DNA of 64,000 bases. Origin: Sulfitobacter sp. M05 (GTDB lineage Bacteria > Pseudomonadota > Alphaproteobacteria > Rhodobacterales > Rhodobacteraceae). The stretch lies in NCBI RefSeq assembly GCF_029285175.1, contig NZ_JABEDH010000001.1:558001-622000 (forward strand), in the 5' to 3' direction. A program made the position numbers and the translations under genes. Position 1 is the stretch's first letter, and the number at the start of each line of letters is the position of its first letter. Below, piece by piece: positions 53,742 to 61,979 of the stretch. The notes beneath the pieces are model-generated. The model saw only the letters and a program-made list of their open reading frames with translations. It ran no database searches and was not told where the DNA came from.

Positions 53742-54304
53742 TGCGTCTGGGGGCTGTCCTTGGACTGGCCCTTTTGGTGCTGGGCTGTGCGGTTGCTGAC
53801 AATGCGGTGGACCGCACAACGATGCAGCTGGATGGTGCGCGGTTGGTGCTGAATGGAGAGATCACCAGCCGCACACCGGCGCATTTCATCGCGGCCTTGA
53901 ATGCAAACCCGCAGGTGCAGGTGATTGTGCCATTTGATATGGCTGGCTCAACGGATGAAGAGGCGGTCTACCGGATGGGGGATGCCATTCGTAACCGTGG
54001 GCTGGACACGCATTTGACGGCCGAAAGCGAGATTTATTCAGGGGCGGTGAACCTGTTTCTGGCGGGCAACCGGCGCACCATTGAACCTGGTGCCATACTG
54101 GGGGTGCATTCCTGGGCGGATGGGTTTGGCGAGGGCAGCAACTATCCGCGGGATGCGGGGGAACATGCCGGCAATGTCGCCTATACCCGCGCGATGCTGG
54201 GCAGTGACGCGTTTTACTGGTTTACCTTGCAGGCAGCGCCGTCGGACGGGATACATGTGTTAACACAGGCCGAGATCACAGGTTTCGGGCTGGTGACGGA
54301 ATGA
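53741..54304 (+). CDS. ClpP/crotonase-fold-like lipoprotein
   Basis: The protein has 187 residues. The N-terminus is a lipoprotein signal with lipobox VLGC (C16). The rest resembles periplasmic ClpP-fold proteins (COG3904 type): RLVLNGEITSRTPAHFIAAL, then AGSTDEEAVYRMGDAIRNRGLDT in place of the usual S-GG strand. EIYSGAVNLFLAGN has S100 where C-SAC usually lies, and ILGVHSW has H123. An intact serine-histidine pair suggests a membrane-attached hydrolase, but this is not proven. It overlaps the fabD stop by one base (TGATG) and precedes fabG by 16 bases, an unexpected guest in a fatty acid operon. Confidence 0.7.
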   Translation: MRLGAVLGLALLVLGCAVADNAVDRTTMQLDGARLVLNGEITSRTPAHFIAALNANPQVQVIVPFDMAGSTDEEAVYRMGDAIRNRGLDTHLTAESEIYSGAVNLFLAGNRRTIEPGAILGVHSWADGFGEGSNYPRDAGEHAGNVAYTRAMLGSDAFYWFTLQAAPSDGIHVLTQAEITGFGLVTE

Positions 54305-54320
54305 AAGAAAAGGAACGGAT

Positions 54321-55058
54321 ATGTTTGATCTGACAGGGAAAAATGCGCTGGTGACAGGTGCTTCGGGCGGCATTGGTGCAGAAATCGCGCGCCAGCTGCA
54401 TGTGCAGGGCGCGGTTGTGGGCCTGTCGGGCACACGGGTGGAGCCGTTGGAGGCACTGGCCGCCGAACTGGGGGAGCGGGCGCATGTATTGCCTTGCAAT
54501 CTGAGTGATATGGAGGCGGTTGAAGCACTGCCCAAACAGGCCGCAGAGGCAATGGGATCGGTTGATATTCTGGTCAATAACGCCGGTATCACCCGCGACA
54601 ACCTGTTCATGCGGATGTCGGATGACGAATGGAACTCTGTGGTCAACGTCAACATGACCGCGACGTTCAAGCTGTGCAAAGGTGTGATGCGGGGCATGAT
54701 GAAGGCGCGTTGGGGCCGGATCGTCAATATTTCCAGCGTTGTCGGGGCCACTGGCAACCCGGGGCAGGCGAACTATGCCGCCAGCAAAGCGGGTATGATC
54801 GGCATGTCAAAATCACTGGCCTATGAGGTGGCGAGCCGTGGCATCACGGTAAATGCAATTGCACCGGGGTTTATTGAAACGGCCATGACGGACAAGCTGA
54901 CCGATGATCAAAAGTCGGGTATCATGGGGCAAATTCCTGCCGGTCGGATGGGCAATCCCGCGGAAATCGCCAGTGCTGTGGTCTATCTGGCAAGTGCCGA
55001 AGCGGGCTATGTCACCGGTGCCACCTTGCATGTCAACGGCGGTATGGCCATGTTGTAA
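54321..55058 (+). CDS. fabG: 3-oxoacyl-ACP reductase
   Basis: This 245-residue SDR enzyme has cofactor loop TGASGGIG, VNNAGITRDNLFMRM (a stretch diagnostic of FabG) and the catalytic set SSVVG, Y-x3-K in NYAASKAG. It reduces beta-ketoacyl-ACP with NADPH. AAGGAA lies ahead of the ATG. Confidence 0.96.
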   Translation: MFDLTGKNALVTGASGGIGAEIARQLHVQGAVVGLSGTRVEPLEALAAELGERAHVLPCNLSDMEAVEALPKQAAEAMGSVDILVNNAGITRDNLFMRMSDDEWNSVVNVNMTATFKLCKGVMRGMMKARWGRIVNISSVVGATGNPGQANYAASKAGMIGMSKSLAYEVASRGITVNAIAPGFIETAMTDKLTDDQKSGIMGQIPAGRMGNPAEIASAVVYLASAEAGYVTGATLHVNGGMAML

Positions 55059-55077
55059 AGCGTATCTGATACCGTTT

Positions 55078-55097
55078 GCGCATGGCGTGCCATGTGC
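55078..55097. promoter_or_regulatory. Palindrome upstream of acpP
   Basis: GCGCATGG (55078-55085) and CCATGTGC (55090-55097) form a 7-of-8 inverted repeat 163 bases before acpP. It could be an operator for a fatty acid regulator; no known consensus is matched. Confidence 0.3.
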
Positions 55098-55259
55098 TAA
55101 AGGGGTGCAGAATCGAAATCGGGGAGGCTGCTTTGTCGCCCCCGCCTTGTGCAAACAGGGATAAGAGCCGCCTCCGGATCCGGGGGCATCCTCCAACTGC
55201 CTAACAGGGCGTGCGGATATAAAATGGGTCGGTTGGCCCGGAAGAATGAGGACTTTATT

Positions 55260-55493
55260 ATGAGCGACGTCGCAGACCGCGTTAAAAAGATCGTTGTAGA
55301 ACACCTTGGTGTTGAAGAAGACAAAGTTGTCGAGAATGCGTCATTCATCGACGATCTGGGCGCTGACAGCCTTGATACCGTTGAGCTGGTGATGGCGTTC
55401 GAAGAAGAATTCGGCATCGAAATCCCTGATGACGCGGCTGAAAACATTCAGACGTTCGGCGATGCGGTTAAATTCATCACTGAAGCCTCTTAA
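55260..55493 (+). CDS. acpP: Acyl carrier protein
   Basis: This 77-residue, strongly acidic protein has the phosphopantetheine serine S37 in [15 protein letters not shown]. It carries the growing acyl chain in fatty acid synthesis and interacts with FabD, FabG and FabF encoded around it. ATG 55260 fits the standard length; upstream in-frame codons are leader sequence. It is separated from fabG by 201 bases, so it probably has its own promoter, and has its own strong terminator. Confidence 0.97.
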   Translation: MSDVADRVKKIVVEHLGVEEDKVVENASFIDDLGADSLDTVELVMAFEEEFGIEIPDDAAENIQTFGDAVKFITEAS

Positions 55494-55533
55494 GTCCGCA
55501 GTGCCCTGAACGGGGCATCGGCAATCATAATCT

Positions 55534-55574
55534 GAAACGGCGTTGTTCCAAGCGGAATAACGCCGTTTCTTTTT
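55534..55574 (+). terminator. Terminator of acpP
   Basis: A 16-bp stem (55534-55549 with 55554-55569, one G-T wobble, AAGC loop) is followed by TTTTT. It lies 41 bases after the acpP stop. Confidence 0.93.
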
Positions 55575-55660
55575 GCGCAGGGCGCATCCGGGGTTGCTCA
55601 TCGGCGGCGCGCTTCGCACACTGTGTCAAACGCACAAAAGTGTGAGGGGCAGACCGGGCA

Positions 55661-56194
55661 ATGTCGCGAACAATTCCTACCATCAACACGTCACGCGTGA
55701 CCCTGAGGGCCATGCGCGCCGAGGACTTTAACCGTTTCGCGGAAATCTGGGCCACACCCGAAGTTGTCACCCATATCTCCGGCCAACCCCGCAGTAAGCC
55801 GCAATCCTGGGATGCGTTTCTGCGCAATGCCGGCCATTGGCAGATCAGTGGTTTCGGGCAATGGGCAATTCAGCCGCATGGCGCGGGACAGATGGCGGGG
55901 CAGTGCGGCTTTTTCTTTGGTTCCCGGGGGTTGGGGGAGGACTATGATCCTTATCCAGAAGCGGGTTGGGTGTTGTCACCAGACGCGCAAGGCAAGGGGT
56001 TGGGGCTGGATGCGGCGCAGGCCGCGCATGACTGGTTTGATCGGGTGATTGCGGGGCGTACGGTGTGTATGATTGCACCACAGAACCGGGCATCGCTGAG
56101 GATTGCCGAGGTGCTGGGGTATCATTTGTTACGCGAAGTCGGGATTGATGGCGAAAATGTCTGTCTGATGACACGCAAAGGGCCGCCGGTTTGA
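55661..56194 (+). CDS. GNAT-family N-acetyltransferase (RimJ/RimL-like)
   Basis: This 177-residue protein opens with TSRVTLRAMRAEDFNRFAEIW, the RimJ/RimL-type start. The acetyl-CoA site is in WVLSPDAQGKGLGLDAAQAAHDW (Q-x-x-G-x-G/L pattern), followed by NRASLRIAEVLGYHLLRE. The substrate (an amine on a small molecule or protein N-terminus) is unknown. It lies between acpP and fabF without obvious coupling to either. Confidence 0.88.
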   Translation: MSRTIPTINTSRVTLRAMRAEDFNRFAEIWATPEVVTHISGQPRSKPQSWDAFLRNAGHWQISGFGQWAIQPHGAGQMAGQCGFFFGSRGLGEDYDPYPEAGWVLSPDAQGKGLGLDAAQAAHDWFDRVIAGRTVCMIAPQNRASLRIAEVLGYHLLREVGIDGENVCLMTRKGPPV

Positions 56195-56276
56195 AGGGGG
56201 CGAGAACAGCACAAGTCTTGAATATTTGCCCGCTCGCAAGGTATAGCCGACACAAATCGAATTTAGGGGCAGGTTT

Positions 56277-57533
56277 ATGCGCAGAGTAGTTGTAACGGGG
56301 TTGGGGCTGGTAACGCCTTTGGCTGACGGGGTTGAAGAAAGCTGGAGCCGCATTCTGGATGGGCAGTCTGGCGGCGGGGCGATCACTGGTTTTGATGCGT
56401 CGGCATTGGTCACACAGTATGCCTGTGAGGTGCCGTTGGGCGATGGCACGGACGGGACGTTTAACGCTGACAAATACATGGCCCCAAAAGAGCAGCGTAA
56501 AGTCGATACCTTTATTCTGTTCGGCATGGCGGCAGCACAGCAGGCCGTAGAAGACTCTGGTTGGATGCCTGAGGCGCGTGAGGATCAGGAACGCACCGGT
56601 GTTCTGATCGGGTCCGGTATTGGCGGGCTGAACTCTATCGCCAACACAGCCGTGATGATGAAGGAAAAAGGCCCGCGCCGCGTCAGCCCGTTCTTTGTGC
56701 CCGGTGCCTTGATCAACCTGATCTCGGGTCAGGTGTCGATCAAATACGGTTTCCGCGGACCAAACCATTCGGTTGTGACGGCCTGTTCAACAGGGGCCCA
56801 TGCAATTGGTGATGCGTCTCGTCTGATTCAGCACGGGGATGCGGATGTGATGGTTGCGGGCGGTGCGGAAGCGGCGATTTGCGAAATTGGCATTGCCGGT
56901 TTCAACGCCTGTAAGGCGCTCAGCACCAAACGCGGTGATGATCCACAAAAGGCATCCCGTCCCTATGATGCGGACCGGGACGGCTTTGTCATGGGGGAAG
57001 GTGCGGGGATCGTCGTGTTGGAGGAATACGAACATGCCAAGGCGCGCGGTGCCAAGATCTACGCCGAAGTGATCGGCTATGGTCTGTCTGGCGATGCCTA
57101 TCACATCACCGCACCCTCTGAGGATGGCGAGGGTGGCGAGCGGTCTATGCGGGCGGCATTGCGCGGCGCGGGCAAGGAACCCAAGGATATTGACTACATC
57201 AACGCGCATGGCACCTCGACAATGGCCGATACCATCGAGCTGGGTGCGGTTGAGCGAATGATGGGCGAGTATGCGTCAAAGGTGACCATGTCCTCGACGA
57301 AATCCGCCACGGGCCATCTGTTGGGCGCAGCGGGTGCGATTGAAGCGATCTTTTCGATCCTTGCGATCCGCGATCAAGTGGCACCGCCGACGATCAACCT
57401 GGACAACCCAGCGGTAGAGACCAAGATTGATCTGGCTGCGAACAAGGCTGTGAAACGCGAAATCAATGTCGCGCTGAGCAATTCCTTCGGGTTCGGTGGC
57501 ACCAACGCCAGCGTTCTGTTCGGAAAGGTCTGA
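56277..57533 (+). CDS. fabF: 3-oxoacyl-ACP synthase II
   Basis: This 418-residue condensing enzyme carries the catalytic cysteine in VVTACSTGAHAIG, the two histidines in NAHGTSTMADT and SATGHLLGAAG, and the closing SFGFGGTNASVLF. It elongates acyl-ACP with malonyl-ACP. Its end holds GGAAAGG, the ribosome site for mltG, so the two are coupled. Confidence 0.97.
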   Translation: MRRVVVTGLGLVTPLADGVEESWSRILDGQSGGGAITGFDASALVTQYACEVPLGDGTDGTFNADKYMAPKEQRKVDTFILFGMAAAQQAVEDSGWMPEAREDQERTGVLIGSGIGGLNSIANTAVMMKEKGPRRVSPFFVPGALINLISGQVSIKYGFRGPNHSVVTACSTGAHAIGDASRLIQHGDADVMVAGGAEAAICEIGIAGFNACKALSTKRGDDPQKASRPYDADRDGFVMGEGAGIVVLEEYEHAKARGAKIYAEVIGYGLSGDAYHITAPSEDGEGGERSMRAALRGAGKEPKDIDYINAHGTSTMADTIELGAVERMMGEYASKVTMSSTKSATGHLLGAAGAIEAIFSILAIRDQVAPPTINLDNPAVETKIDLAANKAVKREINVALSNSFGFGGTNASVLFGKV

Positions 57534-57536
57534 TAC

Positions 57537-58697
57537 ATGTGGCGCAATGTTGCCTCGAACGCGTTCAGTTTTCTGGTCGTGGTTCTTTTTCTGCTGGGGG
57601 GGGTGATCCTTTGGGGTCGGTCCACCTATCAGGCGGAGGGTCCGCTGGAAAATGCGATCTGTGTACAGGTCAAACCGGGATTTACCATGCGGCGGGTTTC
57701 AAAGGATCTGGCCGATGAGGGGGCTGTCAGTTCGGCAGCGATTTTCCGGATGGGGGCGGACTATGAGGAAAAGACCAGCCAGTTGAAGGCGGGGAGTTTT
57801 CTGGTCGAGGCGGGCGCGTCGATGTCCGAGATTGTCGATACGGTGACCAAGGGCGGCGCAAGCACCTGCGGCACTGAAGTGGTGTACCGCATCGGGATCA
57901 ACCGCGTATCGGTGCAGGTGCGTGAACTGGATCCGGTGACGAACCGGTTTGAAGAGCGCGCTGAATTTGTGCCCGGCGCGGATGAAGTTCCCGAGGCCTA
58001 TGTGAAAACCAAGGCCGAAGCGGACACGCGGTTCCGCATTACATTGGCCGAGGGTGTGACCAGCTGGCAGGTGGTCAACGCAATGAAGGCCATGGATGTG
58101 CTGGAAGGTGCGGCTGGGGATGTGCCAGCCGAGGGGACTTTGGCACCTGACAGCTATGAGGTGCGTCCGGGTGACGCCCGCGCTGCGGTATTGCAGCGCA
58201 TGATTGCCGCACAGGAGGTCCGCCTTGCCGAGGCATGGGAAGCACGCGACCCGGATCTGCCGATTGAAAGCCCTGAAGAGTTGCTGACGTTGGCGTCGAT
58301 TGTCGAGAAAGAGACCGGCGTGGCCGCAGAGCGGCGTCAGGTTGCAGCGGTGTTTGTGAACCGGTTGAACCAAGGTATGCGGTTGCAGACTGACCCGACA
58401 GTGATCTACGGCATCACCAAGGGGGAAGGTGTTCTGGGACGGGGCTTGCGTCGTTCTGAACTGCGGGCGGAAACGCCGTGGAATACTTATGTTATCAACG
58501 GCTTGCCCCCGACACCGATTGCCAACCCCGGACGTGCGAGCTTGATGGCTGCGGCACAGCCCGACGAAAGCGAGTTCATCTTTTTTGTGGCTGATGGGAC
58601 CGGCGGGCACGCCTTTGCTGTCACCTTGGCCGAGCATAACGAGAACGTCGCGCGCTGGCGCAAGATCGAGGCGGAACGCGCTGCTGGTTCAGAGTGA
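57537..58697 (+). CDS. mltG: Endolytic murein transglycosylase MltG
   Basis: This 386-residue protein has one N-terminal membrane helix (about 8-26) and a periplasmic YceG domain. The catalytic glutamate lies in LASIVEKETGVAAERRQVAAVFVNRL, followed by LQTDPTVIYGI and NTYVINGLPPTPIANPG. It cleaves nascent glycan strands in the inner membrane and sets their length. The fabF-mltG pairing suggests coordination of lipid and wall synthesis. It is the last housekeeping gene before the GTA. Confidence 0.95.
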   Translation: MWRNVASNAFSFLVVVLFLLGGVILWGRSTYQAEGPLENAICVQVKPGFTMRRVSKDLADEGAVSSAAIFRMGADYEEKTSQLKAGSFLVEAGASMSEIVDTVTKGGASTCGTEVVYRIGINRVSVQVRELDPVTNRFEERAEFVPGADEVPEAYVKTKAEADTRFRITLAEGVTSWQVVNAMKAMDVLEGAAGDVPAEGTLAPDSYEVRPGDARAAVLQRMIAAQEVRLAEAWEARDPDLPIESPEELLTLASIVEKETGVAAERRQVAAVFVNRLNQGMRLQTDPTVIYGITKGEGVLGRGLRRSELRAETPWNTYVINGLPPTPIANPGRASLMAAAQPDESEFIFFVADGTGGHAFAVTLAEHNENVARWRKIEAERAAGSE

Positions 58698-58795
58698 AGA
58701 GCCCAAAAATTGTGGTAAATTGACTGCATGAGAATTCCCCCGCCGGCCTGTTTCAGGGTGGCGGGGAACCCGGACTCCGATTTGAAGTCGGGCGT
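58698..58795. other. Post-mltG region with GC hairpins
   Basis: CCCCGCC (58738-58744) with GGCGGGG (58760-58766), and CCCGGACT (58770-58777) with AGTCGGG (58786-58792, one bulge), form two stems between mltG and the GTA control region. Neither is followed by a T tract. Confidence 0.4.
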
Positions 58796-58810
58796 TTAAC
58801 CAATATTTAA
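58796..58810. promoter_or_regulatory. Full CtrA binding site upstream of the GTA cluster
   Basis: TTAA-CCAATAT-TTAA is an exact match to the CtrA consensus TTAA-N7-TTAA. It lies 46 bases before the -35 box of the next promoter and 180 bases before GTA g1. CtrA is required for GTA production in Rhodobacter capsulatus, so direct input here is plausible. Confidence 0.7.
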
Positions 58811-58824
58811 TCAATGAACGCACG

Positions 58825-58847
58825 GGGTTACAAGGTTTTGATAACCC
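58825..58847. promoter_or_regulatory. Inverted repeat between the CtrA site and the promoter
   Basis: GGGTTA (58825-58830) and TAACCC (58842-58847) form a 6-bp inverted repeat with 11 bases between, ending nine bases before the -35 box. An activator such as the GTA regulator GafA could bind here; this is inference. Confidence 0.4.
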
Positions 58848-58855
58848 TCTTTTCC

Positions 58856-58884
58856 TTGACTTTGAGAACGCTCTGAAGTACAAA
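58856..58884 (+). promoter_or_regulatory. Sigma70-type promoter ahead of GTA g1
   Basis: TTGACT (58856-58861) and TACAAA (58879-58884) are separated by exactly 17 bases. Transcription would begin near 58891 and meet a strong terminator at 58911-58947, before g1. Confidence 0.6.
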
Positions 58885-58910
58885 TTCTGACATGCTAGAG
58901 GACGTGGGTA

Positions 58911-58947
58911 AGCGGCTTTGGGAGGGATCCCGAGGGCCGCTTTTTTT
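58911..58947 (+). terminator. Terminator within the GTA leader
   Basis: AGCGGC (58911-58916) pairs with GCCGCT (58936-58941), with an inner GGGA/TCCC stem and wobble pairs between, followed by seven T residues. It stands between the promoter at 58856 and g1 at 58990, so it would act as an attenuator or end a short RNA of about 57 bases. Confidence 0.8.
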
Positions 58948-58989
58948 ATGTCCGCTCGGTCGGGGGACCTGTGAAAGGTAGGGGCGACA

Positions 58990-59334
58990 ATGGCACTAGA
59001 CACCCACGACCAAGACATTGCGCGCGGCAGCGAACTGCTTGCTTCTGTGCATGATGCAATCACCGATCTGAGGCAAGAGATCGAGGGGCTGACGCAGCAG
59101 GCGCAGTCCGAAAATACCATAAATGAAACAGCAGCAAAGCAGTCCTTGGGCAAGCTCAAGGATCTGGTGATGCAATGCATCAAGGCGGAGAACTATCTCA
59201 ATGAATGCAAAAGCAAACAGGATGGCGTTGCAAGAGGCGGCTATGCCCTTGACCTCGATAGAGCGCGGGTTGAGATCGGGTGCAAATTGGATCGCTTGCG
59301 CCGATGCGGCCGTCCAAGAGCAGTTCCTGAATGA
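58990..59334 (+). CDS. GTA small terminase subunit (ORFg1)
   Basis: This 114-residue protein has an N-terminal helical, coiled-coil-like stretch (ELLASVHDAITDLRQEIEGLTQQAQ), a central helix (KQSLGKLKDLVMQCIKAENYLNEC) and a basic end (CKLDRLRRCGRPRAV). Position, size and helical make-up fit GTA g1, the TerS protein that recruits DNA to the packaging motor. In GTAs it lacks specific recognition of its own DNA, so random host DNA is packaged. Its 3' end overlaps the g2 frame by 92-134 bases depending on the g2 start. AAAGGTAGGGG lies upstream. Confidence 0.85.
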   Translation: MALDTHDQDIARGSELLASVHDAITDLRQEIEGLTQQAQSENTINETAAKQSLGKLKDLVMQCIKAENYLNECKSKQDGVARGGYALDLDRARVEIGCKLDRLRRCGRPRAVPE

Positions 59335-60613
59335 ACTGGATGAAGTCGAGCTGTTGGCGCTGCCCTTTCTATTTGAATTCTGGGCAATGGATCATCAACT
59401 GCCCCCGGACGGGGCGTGGCGCACTTGGGTTGTGATGGGCGGCCGCGGTGCGGGCAAAACGCGGGCGGGTGCGGAATGGATTCGTTCGGTCGTTGAGGGG
59501 GCGCGGCCCTTGGACCCTGGCAAGTGCCGCCGGATCGCCTTGGTCGGTGAGACGATCGAACAGGTGCGCGAGGTGATGGTGTTTGGCGACAGCGGTATTC
59601 TTGCCTGTTCGCCAGAGGACCGTCGCCCGGTATGGGAAGCAGGGCGCAAGCGGCTGGTCTGGCCTAACGGCGCGATTGCCACGGTGCATACGGCGCATGA
59701 CCCCGAAGGGCTGCGCGGACCGCAGTTTGATGCAGCTTGGGTCGATGAATTGGCCAAGTGGAAGCGCGGGCAGGAGGCGTGGGATCAGTTGCAGTTTGCT
59801 TTGCGCTTGGGCGAGGACCCGCGGGTCTGTGTCACAACGACGCCGCGCAATGTCGATGTGTTAAAGCGGCTGTTGGGTTCACCGTCAACGGTTCAGACCC
59901 ATGCGCCGACTGAGGCGAACGCGGCCAACCTGGCGTCGTCCTTTTTAGAGGAAGTCAAGGCGCGCTATAAAGGCACGAGGTTGGGGCGCCAAGAGCTGGA
60001 CGGGGTTTTGCTGGCCGATACCGAAGGAGCGTTGTGGACCTCGCAGTCGCTGGAGGCGCAGCGGGTTGAACATCCGCCCGCGTTTGATCGGATTGTTGTG
60101 GGGCTGGACCCTGCGGCATCAGCGGGCATGGGGGCGGATGAATGCGGAATTGTGGTTGTCGGTGCGGTGACACAAGGAGCGGTGCAGCATTGGCGGGCGG
60201 TTGTTTTGGCGGATTGTACGATCCAAGGGGCGACGCCCAGCGGCTGGGCCAAGGCCGCAATTGCGGCGATGGAACAGTTTGGTGCCGACAAGCTGGTGGC
60301 GGAGGTCAATCAGGGGGGCGCGATGGTTGGGGAGGTCCTGCGCCAGATTGACCCGCTGGTGCCGCTGAAATCGGTATATGCGTCGCGGGGCAAGGTGGCC
60401 CGGGCGGAACCTGTGGCGGCCCTGTACGAGCAGGGACGGGTAGGGCACCTTCGCGGGCTTGAGCAGCTGGAGGATCAGATGTGCCGGATGACCGCGCAGG
60501 GCTATGAGGGGGGTGGATCGCCGGACAGGGTGGATGCGTTGGTCTGGGCCTTGCATGAGCTGATGATTGAGCCGGCGGCCAAGTGGCGGCGTCCGGCGCT
60601 TCGAACTCTGTGA
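59243..60613 (+). CDS. GTA large terminase (ORFg2)
   Basis: This protein has 456 residues from the start chosen here. The ATPase has Walker A GGRGAGKTRAG and Walker B AAWVDELAKW, with a coupling motif TTTPR. The RNase H-like nuclease has GLDPAASAG, EVNQGGAMVGEVL and PDRVDALVWAL, holding the metal-binding aspartates. It pumps DNA into GTA heads and cuts it by headful. The start is uncertain: 59243 has AAGAGG five bases upstream, while 59201 also opens the frame and would increase the overlap with g1. Confidence 0.93.
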   Translation: MPLTSIERGLRSGANWIACADAAVQEQFLNELDEVELLALPFLFEFWAMDHQLPPDGAWRTWVVMGGRGAGKTRAGAEWIRSVVEGARPLDPGKCRRIALVGETIEQVREVMVFGDSGILACSPEDRRPVWEAGRKRLVWPNGAIATVHTAHDPEGLRGPQFDAAWVDELAKWKRGQEAWDQLQFALRLGEDPRVCVTTTPRNVDVLKRLLGSPSTVQTHAPTEANAANLASSFLEEVKARYKGTRLGRQELDGVLLADTEGALWTSQSLEAQRVEHPPAFDRIVVGLDPAASAGMGADECGIVVVGAVTQGAVQHWRAVVLADCTIQGATPSGWAKAAIAAMEQFGADKLVAEVNQGGAMVGEVLRQIDPLVPLKSVYASRGKVARAEPVAALYEQGRVGHLRGLEQLEDQMCRMTAQGYEGGGSPDRVDALVWALHELMIEPAAKWRRPALRTL

Positions 60614-60621
60614 GAGGATGC

Positions 60622-60723
60622 AATTTCTTCTGATGAAATTAGGGCGGGCTTTTTTGAAAAGCCCGAATTGGTTTCTTTGAAAGAAACCGAGGCCGCGTGG
60701 CACGTTTGCGATGTTGCGCGGCC
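60622..60723. other. Cluster of four stem-loops between GTA g2 and g3
   Basis: In the 193-base gap are AATTTC/GAAATT (60622-60640), CGGGCTTTT/AAAAGCCCG (60645-60665), GGTTTCTT/AAGAAACC (60670-60688) and GGCCGCG/CGCGGCC (60691-60723), all perfect. No protein frame with a ribosome site covers them. A regulatory or processing RNA element inside the GTA transcript is likely. Confidence 0.65.
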
Positions 60724-60806
60724 CGGCGCACGGTGAGGTCGCGGCGAATTAATCAATTTGAGGCAAATTGTTTTCAAGACGAAACGGCGGACAAGGATGG
60801 GAACAT

Positions 60807-61979
60807 ATGTTTGATTTTCTGCGACGGGGAACGGCGGCGGCTTCTGTGCCGGAGGCCAAGGCCTCGGCGACGGGGCCGGTGGTTGCTTATCAGACGTCTG
60901 GCCGGGTTGCATGGAGCCCACGGGATACCGTGAGCTTGACCAAAGTGGGGTTTTGCGGAAATCCGGTGGGGTTCCGTTCTGTTAAGTTGATTGCAGAGGC
61001 AGCGGCGGCTTTGCCCTTGGTGGTGCAGGACAGTGAGCGCCGCTATGATACCCATCCGGTAATTTCCCTGTTGGCCACGCCAAACGGGGCGCAGGGCAAG
61101 GCAGAGCTGTTGGAGGCACTTTATGCGCAGTTGTTGCTGAGTGGGAACGGTTATGTCGAGGCGGTCGGAGAGGGGCTGCCGCAGGAATTGCATGTGTTGC
61201 GGTCCGACAGGATGTCAGTGGTGCCGGGGGCAGACGGATGGCCGGTGGCCTATGAATATGCTGTAGGCGGGCGCAAACACCGGTTTAATGTGTCGGGTGC
61301 GGCGAAACCGGTGTGCCATTTCAGAAGTTTCCACCCCCAAGACGATCACTACGGGTTTGCCCCGATGCAGGCGGCGGCCATGGCGATGGATGTACATAAT
61401 GCGGCCTCGCGGTGGTCCAAGGCGCTATTGGACAATGCGGCACGGCCATCTGGCGCGATGGTTTACAAAGGGTCCGAAGGACAGGGGCACCTGAGTACCG
61501 AGCAATACGAGCGGTTGGTGGCAGAAATGGAAAGCCATCATCAGGGAGCGCGCAATGCAGGGCGACCGATGTTGCTGGAAGGGGGGCTGGATTGGAAACC
61601 GATGGGGTTCTCGCCCTCTGACATGGAGTTTCACAAGACCAAAGAAGCCGCAGCGCGCGAGATTGCTTTGGCCTATGGTGTGCCGCCGATGTTGCTGGGC
61701 ATTCAGGGGGACGCGACCTATGCAAATTATCAGGAGGCCCATCGGGCATTTTACAGGCTGACGGTGCTGCCGTTGGCAACCCGAGTGACGGCGACCTTGG
61801 CGTCCTGGCTTGGCGGGTTCACGGGGGAGGCGGTGGAGGTGCGGCCCGATCTGGATCAGGTGCCGGCCTTGGCTGCTGAAAGGGATGCGCAATGGTCCCG
61901 TGTGGCACAGGCGGATTTCCTGACCGAGGCCGAAAAGCGCAGCCTGTTGGGGCTGCCAGCGGTGGCGACAGATGGGTGA
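60807..61979 (+). CDS. GTA portal protein (ORFg3)
   Basis: This 390-residue protein belongs to the HK97-type portal family: KVGFCGNPVGFRSVKLIAEAAAALPL near residue 50, HPVISLLATPNG, LLLSGNGYVE, and the later KTKEAAAREIALAYGVPPMLLGI and YANYQEAHRAFYRLTVLPLA. It forms the ring at the head vertex through which DNA passes. ATG 60807 (MFDFLRRG) has AAGGATGGG upstream; a longer frame to 60768 is unlikely. Confidence 0.93.
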   Translation: MFDFLRRGTAAASVPEAKASATGPVVAYQTSGRVAWSPRDTVSLTKVGFCGNPVGFRSVKLIAEAAAALPLVVQDSERRYDTHPVISLLATPNGAQGKAELLEALYAQLLLSGNGYVEAVGEGLPQELHVLRSDRMSVVPGADGWPVAYEYAVGGRKHRFNVSGAAKPVCHFRSFHPQDDHYGFAPMQAAAMAMDVHNAASRWSKALLDNAARPSGAMVYKGSEGQGHLSTEQYERLVAEMESHHQGARNAGRPMLLEGGLDWKPMGFSPSDMEFHKTKEAAAREIALAYGVPPMLLGIQGDATYANYQEAHRAFYRLTVLPLATRVTATLASWLGGFTGEAVEVRPDLDQVPALAAERDAQWSRVAQADFLTEAEKRSLLGLPAVATDG

